48,434 bases of DNA from Mesorhizobium intechi (GCF_002879535.1 NZ_PNOT02000262.1:1-48434), one strand, 5' to 3'. Shown: positions 37,513 through 46,963, counted from the first letter of the stretch. Notes: generated by a model from the sequence alone, not told the origin. Made by a program: numbers and translations.

Positions 37513-38376
37513 CTATTGCTTCAGCACGGCGAGGAAGTCGGGCACGTCCTTGAGCGCTGCCGCGCGGGCTGCCGGATCCAGTCCGGCATGGGCCACGCCG
37601 TCGCCATTGGCGGTATAGGCCAGCCCATGCAGTTCGTGCAGTTTCTGCGCCTCATTGTCGAAATCATGATAGGCGCCGGGATAGAGGATGAGCTTCACGC
37701 TGCCGGGATTGGCGTCGGCGAGGGCCTTGCACGGCGCGGCCGGTGTCCAGTCGTCCGCCTCGCCCATCACGATCAGCAGCGGCACACGGGTCGCCCAATC
37801 GCCTTTTTCGGCCGGAGCCGTGCAGCCCGGATAGAAAGCGACCGCCGCGCGGAAGTCCGGCGAGCCAGCCTTCGGCCTGTCCTTTGGCCGGACCGTGTAA
37901 AGAACGGTCGAGCCGCCATTCGACCAGCCGAGCAAGGCGATGGCTGCGGGCTTCACGTAGGGCAGCGTCTGCAGATAGCGGCGGGCAGCGTTCGCATCCT
38001 CCACCCGCTCGCGATACGGTTCGACCTCCCGGTCGCCGTTCTTGCATTGCGGCCCTAGACCGCGCGAGCCGAAACTGTCGGGAAAGATCACGACATAACC
38101 GAGAGCGGCCAGGCGGCGGCCCCAGTCGGCATGGCGCGGGCCGAGTTCCGCCTTGTTCTTGCTGCTCCACAGGCCGCTGCAGCCATGCATGGCCACGACC
38201 GCCGGAAACGGCCCTTGCCCTTGCGGCTTGAACAGTATTGCGTCCAGCGTCGCCGGCTCGTTCTCGCCGTCGGCCGGGATGCTGACGCGGTCGGGCGCCT
38301 GGTCGGCGGCCGCGGCCGGCTGTATCATCCAAAGGGCAAACAAGCCCGCGAGAGCGACACGATATTTCGCCTGCAT
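37513..38376 (-). CDS. Exported dienelactone hydrolase family protein
   Basis: The 287-residue protein has a signal peptide (about residues 1-24, ending AAAA) followed by an alpha/beta hydrolase domain. The oxyanion region is VVAMHGCSG. The nucleophile Ser is in GWSNGG, an acid residue lies in MGEADDW, and the final His is in YPGAYHDFD. Related proteins hydrolyse lactones or esters, some of them in the periplasm. The start at 38376 has AGAGGG upstream. It is divergent from the AraC/GyrI gene. Confidence 0.9.
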   Translation of the reverse strand: MQAKYRVALAGLFALWMIQPAAAADQAPDRVSIPADGENEPATLDAILFKPQGQGPFPAVVAMHGCSGLWSSKNKAELGPRHADWGRRLAALGYVVIFPDSFGSRGLGPQCKNGDREVEPYRERVEDANAARRYLQTLPYVKPAAIALLGWSNGGSTVLYTVRPKDRPKAGSPDFRAAVAFYPGCTAPAEKGDWATRVPLLIVMGEADDWTPAAPCKALADANPGSVKLILYPGAYHDFDNEAQKLHELHGLAYTANGDGVAHAGLDPAARAAALKDVPDFLAVLKQ

Positions 38377-38545
38377 CGCCAGAGCCCTCTCTCCCGAAAG
38401 CCGCTGTGGTGACATTGAGGCGCGGTCCGGCTTACCGCAAATCACGGTTGCGTGGTGAAGATAGGCGACCATGCCAAATCGCAAGATCGGTCGAGCGCGA
38501 CTTATTTGGGAGCGTCTATCTGGTGCTGCCACGGAGGATGAGACG

Positions 38546-39430
38546 GTGAAGGCGTCCGTTGAAAACTATCATGCCCGGATGCAGCGGGTGCTGGACCACA
38601 TAGACCAGCACCTGGACGACGATCTGGGCCTGGAAGCGTTGAGCGGCGTCGCGGCGTTCTCGAAATTCCATTTCCACCGGCAATTCATGGCCACCTTCGG
38701 GCTGTCCGTGCACCGCTACGTCCAGCTCGCCCGCATGAAGCGCGCTTCGTACCGGCTGGTCGACAGAGACGCCGAAAGCGTCACCGATATCGCCATGGAT
38801 GCCGGTTACGACGCACCGGATGCCTTCGCCCGGGCCTTTCGGCAACGGTTCGGCCAGTCGCCTTCGTCGTTTCGGAAATCTCCCGACTGGGCGGCGTGGC
38901 TCACGGCCTTCGGGCCTTTCGACAAAGCAAGGAACACGCTCATGCAGATCATCTTTGACCACGACGACGTAACGATCCGCGACGTACCGCCCACACCGGT
39001 GGCGATCATGGAGCATCGCGGAGACCGAGCGACACTCCAGGACACCATCCAGCGGTTCATCGCCTGGCGCAAGGCGGCGGGCCTGTCACCCGAGACAAGC
39101 CCGACCTTCAACGTCTTCCGTTCCGAAAGGGAGCCGGCAATCGCGTCTGACTACAGCATGGACATTTGTGTGGGGACCGATCAGCCGATCGATGAGAAAG
39201 ACGGGCAGATGAAGGCCGGCGTGATCCCGGGCGGGCGCTGCGCGGTGCTGCGCTACCCCGGCAACACCAACAATCTCGAACCCGCAGCACTCTACCTCTA
39301 TCGTGAATGGCTTCCGGCCAGCGGCGAGGAAGTGCGCGACTTTCCGGTCTATTGCCAGCGCCGGCTGTCCCGCCTCGCGGAAGGCCCACTGCACGAAGTC
39401 GTCGTCGAACTCTTCCTGCCCCTGAAGTAG
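38546..39430 (+). CDS. AraC-family regulator with GyrI-like effector domain
   Basis: The 294-residue protein has the AraC DNA-binding domain at its N-terminus (LGLEALSGVAAFSKFHFHRQF and VTDIAMDAGYDAPDAFARAF) and a C-terminal GyrI-like (SbmC) domain with VAIMEHRG and PGGRCAVLRYPG. Such proteins resemble Rob/SoxS-like regulators with a small-ligand binding domain. I prefer GTG 38546, which has GGAGG nine bases upstream; an in-frame ATG at 38471 would add 25 residues with low-complexity character. Its target may be the hydrolase upstream. Confidence 0.88.
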   Translation: MKASVENYHARMQRVLDHIDQHLDDDLGLEALSGVAAFSKFHFHRQFMATFGLSVHRYVQLARMKRASYRLVDRDAESVTDIAMDAGYDAPDAFARAFRQRFGQSPSSFRKSPDWAAWLTAFGPFDKARNTLMQIIFDHDDVTIRDVPPTPVAIMEHRGDRATLQDTIQRFIAWRKAAGLSPETSPTFNVFRSEREPAIASDYSMDICVGTDQPIDEKDGQMKAGVIPGGRCAVLRYPGNTNNLEPAALYLYREWLPASGEEVRDFPVYCQRRLSRLAEGPLHEVVVELFLPLK

Positions 39431-39443
39431 CGCACGGGGATAG

Positions 39444-39481
39444 CGGCTTGTCCCTGCCGATCGCGAGAAGCGGACAGGCCG
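39444..39481. terminator. Candidate convergent terminator hairpin
   Basis: CGGCTTGTCC (39444-39453) pairs with GGACAGGCCG (39472-39481) with one mismatch and an 18-base loop. It lies between the convergent AraC/GyrI and permease genes. The large loop and lack of a T-run make the call weak. Confidence 0.3.
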
Positions 39482-39514
39482 TTGTCCACTCGATCCCGGT
39501 CAATCCGCCTGGAT

Positions 39515-40162
39515 CTAGCGGGCCGCCGCGCGCTTTTCGAGCGAACGGGCATATTGCGTCAGCGGGAAGCACATGAGGAAGAAGATCAGCGCCACCAGCC
39601 CGTAGACCTTGAACGGTTCGAAGGTGGCGTTGTTGATGGCGTTGGAGGTCCGCACCAGTTCCTCGAAACCGATGATCGAGGTCAGCGCCGTCGATTTGAT
39701 CAGCTGCACCAGGAAGCCGACCGTCGGCGCGCGGGTGATCGAGAATGCCTGCGGCAGGATGATCAGCCGGAGCTCCTGCAGATAGTGCAGGCCGAGGCTG
39801 GCGCCGGCGTCCCACTGGCCGCGCGGCAAGGCATCGACACCGGAGCGCCAGATCTCGGCGAGATAGGCGCTGGCGAAGAAGGTCAGGCCGAGCACCGCTG
39901 CGGTCCAGGGCTCGATGCGCAGGCCGAGCATCGGCAGGCCGAAGAACATCAGGAACAGCTGCATCAGGAGCGGCGTGCCCTGGAAGAGGGCGATATAGCC
40001 GGAAGCAAGGCGCCGGCTCCATTTTTGCTTGGAGATGCGGAAGAACAGCACCGCCATGCCGACCAGCGCGCCGCCGACGAAGGCGGCCAGCGACAACAGC
40101 ACGGTCCAGCGCGTGGCCAGCAGAAGGTTGCGCACGATGTCCCAGAGGGTGAACTCGATCAT
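39515..40162 (-). CDS. Polar amino acid ABC transporter permease 2
   Basis: The 215-residue permease of the HisM/GlnP class has five or so membrane segments, the motif FQGTPLLMQLFLMFFGLP, and the EAA-like loop DAGASLGLHYLQELRLIILPQA. It would form the channel with the upstream permease for a polar amino acid or guanidino compound. It overlaps that gene by four bases (ATGA). It is the last gene of the operon, and no ATPase gene follows it. Confidence 0.93.
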   Translation of the reverse strand: MIEFTLWDIVRNLLLATRWTVLLSLAAFVGGALVGMAVLFFRISKQKWSRRLASGYIALFQGTPLLMQLFLMFFGLPMLGLRIEPWTAAVLGLTFFASAYLAEIWRSGVDALPRGQWDAGASLGLHYLQELRLIILPQAFSITRAPTVGFLVQLIKSTALTSIIGFEELVRTSNAINNATFEPFKVYGLVALIFFLMCFPLTQYARSLEKRAAAR

Positions 40163-40815
40163 GACACGCCCGCTCCGAGCGCGCGGCGGCCACCGGTGAC
40201 CAGAAGCCGGCGCAAGGCCATCGACATTGCGAGGTAGACCAGCGTCACGACGAAATAGGTCTCGAAGGACCGGAAGGTGCGCGCCTGCAACATGTCGGCC
40301 TCATAGGTCAGCTCGCGCACCGCGATCTGCGACACCACGGCCGATTCCAGCATCATGATGACGATCTGGCTGGTCAGCGCCGGATAGATGATCTTAAGCG
40401 CCTGCGGCAGCACGATCTTGATGAACACCTGCCGCGGCCTGAGCCCCAAAGCCAGGGCGGCCTCCGTCTGTCCGCCCGGCACGGCATCGAGCCCGGCCCC
40501 GACGATCTCGATCGTATAGGCCGCCATGTTGAGCGTCATCGCCAGCATGGCGGCCAGGATCGGATCGAGCCTGATGCCGAGGCTGGGTAGGCCGAAGAAG
40601 ATGAAGAACAGCTGCACCAGGAACGGCGTGTTGCGCATCACTTCGACATACCAGGCGATGGCGTGACGCAGCAGCAAAGGTCCGTTTCGCCGGCCTGCGG
40701 CGCCCAGGATGCTGAGCAGCGTCCCCGCCAGCGTGGTCACGGCGATCAGCAGGATCGTCGTGGCCGCGCCATGCGCGATATCGCCCACGGCGCCTGGAAG
40801 CCAGCCGAAGGCCAT
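40159..40815 (-). CDS. Polar amino acid ABC transporter permease 1
   Basis: The 218-residue HisQ-type permease has the RNTPFLVQLFFIFFGLPSLG motif and the EAA-type loop TEAALALGLRPRQVFIKIVLPQAL. It starts six bases after the binding protein gene. With the second permease it would make the membrane part of the importer. Confidence 0.93.
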   Translation of the reverse strand: MAFGWLPGAVGDIAHGAATTILLIAVTTLAGTLLSILGAAGRRNGPLLLRHAIAWYVEVMRNTPFLVQLFFIFFGLPSLGIRLDPILAAMLAMTLNMAAYTIEIVGAGLDAVPGGQTEAALALGLRPRQVFIKIVLPQALKIIYPALTSQIVIMMLESAVVSQIAVRELTYEADMLQARTFRSFETYFVVTLVYLAMSMALRRLLVTGGRRALGAGVS

Positions 40816-40821
40816 GGGAAC

Positions 40822-41631
40822 TCAATCCTTGAGGTTGTCGGGATTGAGCGGCGTCTTCAGCCAGGCTTTCGAGCTTTCGTCCAGCTTGCCATCCGCCAGC
40901 ATCTTGGCGATGGCGTCGTTGACCGCCTTCTTCAACCCGTCCTCGTTCTTGTTGAGGCCGATATGCGAAGGCGAGGTCAGAAGCTGGAACTTCTGCTCCG
41001 GCTTCAGCGCATCCTGCTTGGCCAGCACCTGGGCGCCGACATCGTTGCCGACGACCATGAGCTGGGTCTGGCCGGAGATGAAGGCCTGGATGACCGAATT
41101 GTAGTTGTCGAAGCGCTTGATGTCAGCGGAAGCGGGCGCGGCCTCGGTCAACGAGGTGTCCTCGAGCGTGCCGCGATTGACGGCGATCGACTTGTCGGCA
41201 AGGTCCTCCTTGCCTTTGACGGACATTGCCGCCGGACCGATCACCGCGATGTAATAGGGCGCGTAGGCGGCGGCGAAGTCGATGACCTGCTCGCGCTCCT
41301 TCGAGTAACCGACGCTCATCAGTATGTCGACGCGATGGTCGTTGAGATAGGGGATGCGGTTTTGCCCGGTGACTGCGACCGGATTGAGCTTCACCTTGAG
41401 CGTGTCGGCGATGTATTGCGCGACATCCATGTCATAGCCCTTGAGGCTCATATCGGCGCTGGCCGAGGAGAAGGGCGGGAAGTCGGCGAAGACGCCGACA
41501 TTGATGGTGCCGGCCTTGGTGATGTCAGCCAGCGCGTCGGCGTTGGCCGCCTGCGTGGCGAGACCGAAGCCAGCGGCGCCAAGCACCAGGATGGCGGAGA
41601 TGGACGATTTCAGTGTCGAGTGGATTGTCAT
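40822..41631 (-). CDS. Polar amino acid type ABC transporter substrate-binding protein
   Basis: This 269-residue periplasmic binding protein of family 3 has a signal peptide (about residues 1-32, ending ANA). The opening motif is TINVGVFADFPPFSSASAD, followed by LKGYDMDVAQYIAD and the VDILMSVGYSKEREQVIDFA region. Family 3 proteins bind amino acids, opines or related compounds. It lies downstream of an agmatinase-family gene, so the ligand may be a guanidino compound; that is inferred from context. Confidence 0.92.
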   Translation of the reverse strand: MTIHSTLKSSISAILVLGAAGFGLATQAANADALADITKAGTINVGVFADFPPFSSASADMSLKGYDMDVAQYIADTLKVKLNPVAVTGQNRIPYLNDHRVDILMSVGYSKEREQVIDFAAAYAPYYIAVIGPAAMSVKGKEDLADKSIAVNRGTLEDTSLTEAAPASADIKRFDNYNSVIQAFISGQTQLMVVGNDVGAQVLAKQDALKPEQKFQLLTSPSHIGLNKNEDGLKKAVNDAIAKMLADGKLDESSKAWLKTPLNPDNLKD

Positions 41632-41665
41632 TTTTATTCCCCTTCTGGAAGCTTTTGATTGTTTG

Positions 41666-41698
41666 AGGCGGCTGCCGGCTCCAGCGCGGCGGCCGCCT
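41666..41698 (-). repeat. Intercistronic inverted repeat
   Basis: AGGCGGC (41666-41672) and GCCGCCT (41692-41698) form a 7-bp stem around a 19-base loop in the gap between the ureohydrolase gene and the binding protein gene. It may adjust message stability; evidence is only the repeat. Confidence 0.35.
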
Positions 41699-41711
41699 TT
41701 CGTTTCAGGTG

Positions 41712-42773
41712 TCAGGCGCCCTTGCCTGATATGGCCGGGCTGAACACCATCAGGCTCAATATCTCGAACAGCACCTGGGCGCCGGCATGCGCGGTGTTGG
41801 TGGTGGCGTCATATTGCGGCGCCACCTCGACGACGTCGCCGCCGACGATGTTGAGGCCCTTGAGGCCGCGCAGCAGCTCGAGCACTTCGCGCGTCGTCAG
41901 CCCGCCGACTTCCGGCGTGCCGGTGCCGGGCGCGAAGGCCGGATCGACGCTGTCGATATCGAAGGAGACGTAGGTCGGGCCGTCGCCGACGATCTTGCGC
42001 GCCTTCTCGATGATGGCGGGGATGCCCATCCCGGTCACCTCTTCGGCGTGCACCACCGTCATCCCCGACTCATAGGTGAACTCCCAGAGGTATTCGGCCG
42101 AGCCGCGTATGCCGATCTGGATGGTGCGCGTCGGGTCGAGCACACCGTCCAGCACCGCGTTGCGGAACGGGCCGCCATGGTGGAACTTGGTCATGTCGAA
42201 CAGGCCGCTTGTGTCGCAATGGGCGTCGATGTGGATGAGGCCGACCGGCGCCTTCTTGCCGACGGCCTTCAGGATCGGGTGGCTGATCGAATGGTCGCCG
42301 CCCACCGACAGCGGGATGACGCCGGCATCGACGATCTGATTGGTGCGGCGCTCGATATCCTCGTGGCTGGTCTCGAGCCGGTAGCGGCTGCGGAACGGCG
42401 TGTCGCCGATGTCGGCAACACGAAGCTCATGCGTCGGCGCGCATTCCAGCACATGATTGTAGGGGCCGATGCGCTCGATGGCGCGCAGCGCCCTCGGCCC
42501 GAAGCGCGAGCCCGGCCGGTTGGTCACGCCCAGATCCATCGGCACGCCGATGATCGCCACCTGCAGGTCGCCGAAATCCGGGTTCTCCGCGGCGATTTCG
42601 CGGTAGGGGGCGGCAAGGAAGGTCGGGATGCCGGAATAGGGCGCCAGCCTGGTGCCGCTCTTGGAGAAGATCTTGTCGGCGACCTTGCGGAATTTCGGGT
42701 CGAACATCTCGCCGCCGTGGCTCTCGCCATATTTGCGACGCAAGGCGTCGAGCTTGCCGCGATCGTAACCCAT
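41712..42773 (-). CDS. Agmatinase/guanidino-acid ureohydrolase family protein
   Basis: The 353-residue enzyme has the two-metal signatures of the arginase/agmatinase family: GGDHSISHP, HIDAHCDT and SFDIDSVDPAFAPG. Enzymes of this family release urea from guanidino compounds. It has an N-terminal extension of about 60 residues before SGIPTFLAAPYRE, as in guanidinobutyrase/guanidinopropionase-like and some guanidine hydrolase-like members, so the substrate is open. The ATG at 42773 has AGGAGG six bases upstream. It starts the minus-strand operon with the amino acid type importer and is divergent from a LysR gene. Confidence 0.9.
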   Translation of the reverse strand: MGYDRGKLDALRRKYGESHGGEMFDPKFRKVADKIFSKSGTRLAPYSGIPTFLAAPYREIAAENPDFGDLQVAIIGVPMDLGVTNRPGSRFGPRALRAIERIGPYNHVLECAPTHELRVADIGDTPFRSRYRLETSHEDIERRTNQIVDAGVIPLSVGGDHSISHPILKAVGKKAPVGLIHIDAHCDTSGLFDMTKFHHGGPFRNAVLDGVLDPTRTIQIGIRGSAEYLWEFTYESGMTVVHAEEVTGMGIPAIIEKARKIVGDGPTYVSFDIDSVDPAFAPGTGTPEVGGLTTREVLELLRGLKGLNIVGGDVVEVAPQYDATTNTAHAGAQVLFEILSLMVFSPAISGKGA

Positions 42774-42914
42774 TCCGTTCCTCCTAGGCTGATGCAATGC
42801 GGCTGCTGGCGATCTCGAGCGAACTGACCGTCATCCGGCCGGGTCTCTGTCCCGCTGGCTGCCTGCAGATTTCACGTCTTGATGTTGTTTCGAGCTGAAG
42901 TGTCCGGCAGGCGC

Positions 42915-42928
42915 ATTGAAAATGCAAT
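42915..42928. promoter_or_regulatory. ATTG-N6-CAAT LysR-box-like palindrome
   Basis: ATTG (42915-42918) and CAAT (42925-42928) are separated by six bases, matching a LysR-type binding site. It lies in the divergent region between the ureohydrolase operon and the LysR gene, and overlaps a GCATT/AATGC repeat. Confidence 0.5.
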
Positions 42929-42949
42929 TGATATTGTTAGGGTGTTCTC

Positions 42950-42966
42950 TGTGAGAAAATCTCACA
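42950..42966. promoter_or_regulatory. Perfect 17-bp palindrome next to LysR start
   Basis: TGTGAGA (42950-42956), an AAA spacer and TCTCACA (42960-42966) form a perfect inverted repeat ending 16 bases before the LysR ATG. This position suits autorepression by the LysR protein or a second regulator. Confidence 0.5.
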
Positions 42967-42982
42967 AAGAAGTCGGACATCC

Positions 42983-43957
42983 ATGGTCAATCGCCTGCCA
43001 CCCCTGAACCCGCTGCGCGCCTTCGAGGCAACGGCGCGCCATGGCTCGCTGACCAAGGCGGCGAGTGAGCTGAATGTCACGCATGGCGCCGTCAGCCACC
43101 AGATCAAAGCGTTGGAGCAGTCGCTCGGCGTCAAGCTGTTCGAGCGTATCGGCCAGAGGGTCAGACTGACGCCGCATGGCGCGGAGCTGCTGCCGGCGGT
43201 ATCGACCGCCTTCGACGGCATCGCCGCGGCGACGCAGCGGCTGACGCGGCCGGCAAGCAGCGGCGCACTGTCGGTGTCCTGCGTGCCGGCATTGCTGCTT
43301 TTGTGGATGACGCCGAGGCTCGGCAGCTTCACCGCGCAATATCCCGACATCCAGCTGACGCTCATCCCTTCCAACGATCCCAGGGATATCCGTGCGCCGC
43401 ACATCGATGTCTGCGTACACTATGGCGATGGCAGCTGGGCCGATTGCTGGATGCGCAAATGGTCGGGGCTGGAGTTGTTTCCCGTGGTCAGCCCGACCTT
43501 GATCAACAACCGGCCGATCCGCAGCGTCAGGGATCTGGCCGACCATGTCTTCCTGCATGGCGATGATGGCCGCGAATGGCACACCTGGCTGGCGGCCGCC
43601 GATGCGCTGGACCTGGAGCGCGGCCGCCGCCATCATCTGGGCGATGCGCGCATGGCGACCGAGGCGGCGGTGCACGGCCATGGCGTGGCGCTAGGCGATT
43701 CGGTGACGGCAAGCGCGCTGCTGGCCAGGGGCATGCTGGTCGCGCCGTTCAGCCTTTCGGTGCCGGCGGTCGACGATTTCTACGTTGTCTGCCGCAACGA
43801 AATGCGCACGACGCCGATCGTGCAGGTGTTCATCGACTGGCTGTTCGCCGAGAAGGCCGGGGATGACGGCCGCGCCGACGCTCCGGTCGCCGGCCGGATC
43901 ATCGGCCGCCGCAAGCGTCCGCAACTCAAGGTCATCGGCGCGAAGGCGGCGGGCTGA
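42983..43957 (+). CDS. LysR-family transcriptional regulator, GcvA-like
   Basis: The 324-residue protein has the LysR winged helix (LNPLRAFEATARHGSLTKAA, then HGAVSHQIKALEQSLG) and an effector domain with DVCVHYGDGSWAD and AAVHGHGVALGDSV. A basic tail of about 25 residues (RRKRPQLK and others) follows the normal end of the family. It is divergent from the ureohydrolase-importer operon, with two palindromes between them. It very probably regulates that operon. Confidence 0.92.
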   Translation: MVNRLPPLNPLRAFEATARHGSLTKAASELNVTHGAVSHQIKALEQSLGVKLFERIGQRVRLTPHGAELLPAVSTAFDGIAAATQRLTRPASSGALSVSCVPALLLLWMTPRLGSFTAQYPDIQLTLIPSNDPRDIRAPHIDVCVHYGDGSWADCWMRKWSGLELFPVVSPTLINNRPIRSVRDLADHVFLHGDDGREWHTWLAAADALDLERGRRHHLGDARMATEAAVHGHGVALGDSVTASALLARGMLVAPFSLSVPAVDDFYVVCRNEMRTTPIVQVFIDWLFAEKAGDDGRADAPVAGRIIGRRKRPQLKVIGAKAAG

Positions 43958-44092
43958 GAGCGGCCGCTCATGGCTCATGCGCAGGCCGTTCTTTTTGTCG
44001 GGCCAGCCTGAAAGCCGGCAGCGCTTTGGCCAATTCGATGCTATGAGGCCTGTCGCGATTGTGGATGGCAGGCAGCGAAGGCGGCAGCGAGC

Positions 44093-45397
44093 ATGGCAAA
44101 AACCGATATAGCGCGGCGTGTCTACAACCACACCTGGAAGCTCGACCCGATCGTGCGCAGCCTGCTCGACACGGATTTCTACAAGCTTCTGATGCTGCAG
44201 ATGATCTGGGGCATGTACCCCAAGGTCGACGCCACCTTCTCGCTGATCAACCGCACCACCTCGGTGCGGCTTGCCGACGAGATCGACGAAGGTGAACTGC
44301 GCGAACAGCTCGACCACGCCCGCACCTTGCGCTTCTCCAAGAAGGAAATGATCTGGCTCGGCGGCAACAATTTCTATGGCCGCAAGCAGATCTTCGAACC
44401 GGAATTCCTCGCCTGGCTGGAGAATTTCAGGCTGCCGGCGTACGAACTGTCGCGGCGTGACGGCCAGTACGAACTGACCTTCGGCGGGCCATGGATGTAC
44501 ACCACGCTGTGGGAGATCCCGGCGCTGGCTATCATCAATGAACTGCGTTCCCGCGCGGCCATGCGGGCCTTCGGCCCCTTCGCGCTCGATGTGCTCTATG
44601 CCCGCGCCAAGGCCAAGATGTGGGCCAAGACCGAGCGGCTGAAGGCACTGCCAGGCATCCGCATTTCCGACTTCGGCACGCGCCGGCGGCATTCCTTCCT
44701 GTGGCAGCGCTGGTGCGTCGAGGCGCTGAAGGAAGGCATCGGCGAGGCCTTCACCGGCACCTCCAACGTGCTGCTGGCGATGGACAACGACCTCGAAGCG
44801 CTCGGCACCAATGCGCATGAGCTGCCGATGGTGTTTGCCGCCCTTGCCAATTCGGAGAAGGAGCTGAAACAGACCCCCTACAAGGTGCTGCAGGACTGGC
44901 AGCGCTACTATGGCGGCAACCTTTTGATCGTTCTGCCCGATGCTTTCGGCACCGCCTCCTTCCTGCGCGACGCGCCGGACTGGGTGGCCGACTGGACCGG
45001 CTTTCGTCCCGACAGCGCGCCGCCGATCGAGGGCGGCGAAAAGATCCTGTCCTGGTGGCGCGAGAAGGGTAAGGACCCGAAGCAAAAGCTGCTGATCTTC
45101 TCCGACGGGCTCGAGGTCGAAACCATCGAGGAGACCTACCGCCACTTCAAGGGCAAGGTGCGCATGTCCTTCGGCTGGGGCACCAACCTGACCAACGATT
45201 TCGAGGGTTGCGCGCCGACCGAAACCAACAGCCTCGACGCCATATCGCTGGTCTGCAAGGTGACGGAGGCCAATGGCAGGCCGGCGGTGAAGCTTTCCGA
45301 CAACCCGGCCAAGGCGACGGGGGACGAGAAGGAGATCGAGCGCTATCTCAGGATCTTCGGCGAGAAGGACCGGGTGGAGCAACTGGTCAAGGTGTGA
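44093..45397 (+). CDS. pncB: Nicotinate phosphoribosyltransferase
   Basis: PncB makes nicotinate mononucleotide from nicotinate and PRPP, the first step of NAD salvage. The 434-residue protein has [13 protein letters not shown] (about residues 25-37), the substrate and PRPP-binding region [13 protein letters not shown] with the phosphorylated His, [10 protein letters not shown], and [11 protein letters not shown] near the end. All are typical of the bacterial family. Length is normal. It is cytosolic and not obviously linked to its neighbours. Confidence 0.95.
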   Translation: MAKTDIARRVYNHTWKLDPIVRSLLDTDFYKLLMLQMIWGMYPKVDATFSLINRTTSVRLADEIDEGELREQLDHARTLRFSKKEMIWLGGNNFYGRKQIFEPEFLAWLENFRLPAYELSRRDGQYELTFGGPWMYTTLWEIPALAIINELRSRAAMRAFGPFALDVLYARAKAKMWAKTERLKALPGIRISDFGTRRRHSFLWQRWCVEALKEGIGEAFTGTSNVLLAMDNDLEALGTNAHELPMVFAALANSEKELKQTPYKVLQDWQRYYGGNLLIVLPDAFGTASFLRDAPDWVADWTGFRPDSAPPIEGGEKILSWWREKGKDPKQKLLIFSDGLEVETIEETYRHFKGKVRMSFGWGTNLTNDFEGCAPTETNSLDAISLVCKVTEANGRPAVKLSDNPAKATGDEKEIERYLRIFGEKDRVEQLVKV

Positions 45398-45428
45398 GGA
45401 GGCGGTGCCTCCTGTATTCCCATAAGAG

Positions 45429-46877
45429 ATGGCAAAGTTGGATAGGTCGAGTTCCTCCGCGCCCGCCGTCGAGCGCCATCCTCACGGGTTAGCTTTCGCC
45501 ATCGCCCTGCTAGCCCTCCTCCCCACGCCCGCCTTCGCCCACGCCTCCGACCGAGGCCACGTCCTGCTCCTGCCGACCGGCTATTACCTGATTGGCGGCG
45601 CGTTCGCCGTGGCCATCAGCTTCCTCGTGCTGGCGCTGCTGCCCGCGGCCTCCCTCGACCGTTTCTGGCGCAGGCGCCTGCCGCTGTTCACCCTCGGTGA
45701 CAGCGCCCGCACCGCTATCAGCCTGATATCCTTTGCCGGCTTCGCAATTCTCGTCGCCGCCGGCCTTTTCGGCAGCCGCGATCCGCTCTCCAACCCATTG
45801 CCCCTGGTGATCTGGACGCTGCTGTGGGCCGGCATCACGCTGCTGCAAGGCGTTTTCGGCGATCTCTGGTCATGGCTGAACCCTTGGATTGGACCGTGGC
45901 GTCTCGCCTCGCGCCTGCTCGGCACAGGCGAGGGCGGACCATGGCGCCTCCCGCGATGGCTCGGGAGCTGGCCTGCCGTCATCCTGTTCCTTGCCTTTGC
46001 CTGGTTCGAGCTCATCGATCCGGCGCCCGACGATCCGGCCCGGCTCGCCTTTGCCGCCGTCCTCTACTGGCTGATCACCTTTCTTGCCATGCTGGTGTTC
46101 GGCTATCGCGGCTGGAGCCGCGGCGGCGAGTTCCTGATCGTCTTCTTCTCGATGGTGGCGCGTTTCGCGCCGGTCGAGCGCGACGAGCAGGGCCGGCTTG
46201 CGCTGTGCTGGCCGGCCGCCAAGCTGCTCGCCGCAGAGCCACTGCCGCCAAGCGGCATAGCCTTCCTGCTGCTGGCCCTGTCCTCTGTCTCCTTCGACGG
46301 CCTGTCGAAGACCTTCTTCTGGCTGGGCCTGTTCGGTATCAACCCGCTCGAATTCCCCGGCCGCACTGCCGTGATCGGCAGCGGCACCCTTGGGCTCGTT
46401 CTGACATTCGCGCTGCTGACGGTGGTGTTCCTTCTCGCCGTCTGGCTCGGCCAGCGTTTGGCCGGCGGCGGTCCGCCGCTCGGCCAGGCGGCGGGACTGC
46501 TGGTGTGGTCGATCGTGCCGATCGCGCTCGCCTATCATGTCGCGCACTATCTGACGGCGCTGCTGGTCGATGGCCAGTATGCGGCCGCCGCGCTGTCCGA
46601 CCCGTTCGCGCTGGGCTGGAACCTGTTCGGCACCGCCGATATCCAGGTTGAGGCGGGCATCGTCGCCGGGGCGGAGTCGGCCTGGTGGCTGTGGAACATC
46701 CAGGCCGGCGCGATCATCCTGGGCCACGTGCTCGCCGTGCTGGTCGCGCACGGCTTTGCCTGGCGGCTGCATCCGCAGCCTGGCCGCGCCGCGCTCAGCC
46801 AGTTTCCGCTCACCCTGCTGATGATAGCCTACACGGTCTTCGGCCTCTGGCTGCTTGCCACCCCGACCGTCGGATGA
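45429..46877 (+). CDS. Polytopic membrane protein of unknown function
   Basis: The 482-residue protein has an N-terminal signal-like segment (LAFAIALLALLPTPAFA) and about ten further hydrophobic segments spread over the whole length. A conserved-looking WSWLNPWIGPWR lies near residue 150, and HVAHYLTALLVDGQYA lies in the later part. I do not recognise the family. It is close behind pncB (31 bp), so the two may be cotranscribed. Membrane location is clear; function is not. Confidence 0.8.
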   Translation: MAKLDRSSSSAPAVERHPHGLAFAIALLALLPTPAFAHASDRGHVLLLPTGYYLIGGAFAVAISFLVLALLPAASLDRFWRRRLPLFTLGDSARTAISLISFAGFAILVAAGLFGSRDPLSNPLPLVIWTLLWAGITLLQGVFGDLWSWLNPWIGPWRLASRLLGTGEGGPWRLPRWLGSWPAVILFLAFAWFELIDPAPDDPARLAFAAVLYWLITFLAMLVFGYRGWSRGGEFLIVFFSMVARFAPVERDEQGRLALCWPAAKLLAAEPLPPSGIAFLLLALSSVSFDGLSKTFFWLGLFGINPLEFPGRTAVIGSGTLGLVLTFALLTVVFLLAVWLGQRLAGGGPPLGQAAGLLVWSIVPIALAYHVAHYLTALLVDGQYAAAALSDPFALGWNLFGTADIQVEAGIVAGAESAWWLWNIQAGAIILGHVLAVLVAHGFAWRLHPQPGRAALSQFPLTLLMIAYTVFGLWLLATPTVG

Positions 46878-46963
46878 CAAAAGGGCGCCCACGATGTCGT
46901 TAGGGAAAGCTCGCTTGCCACATCAGGGCTTTGGTGATTTAGTTTGTACACATGCAATTTTCC

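Noticed and set aside
43691..45382. Minus-strand 563-codon frame opposite pncB
   Set aside because: pncB on the plus strand has all the family motifs; the antisense frame is Arg/Gly/Asp-rich shadow.
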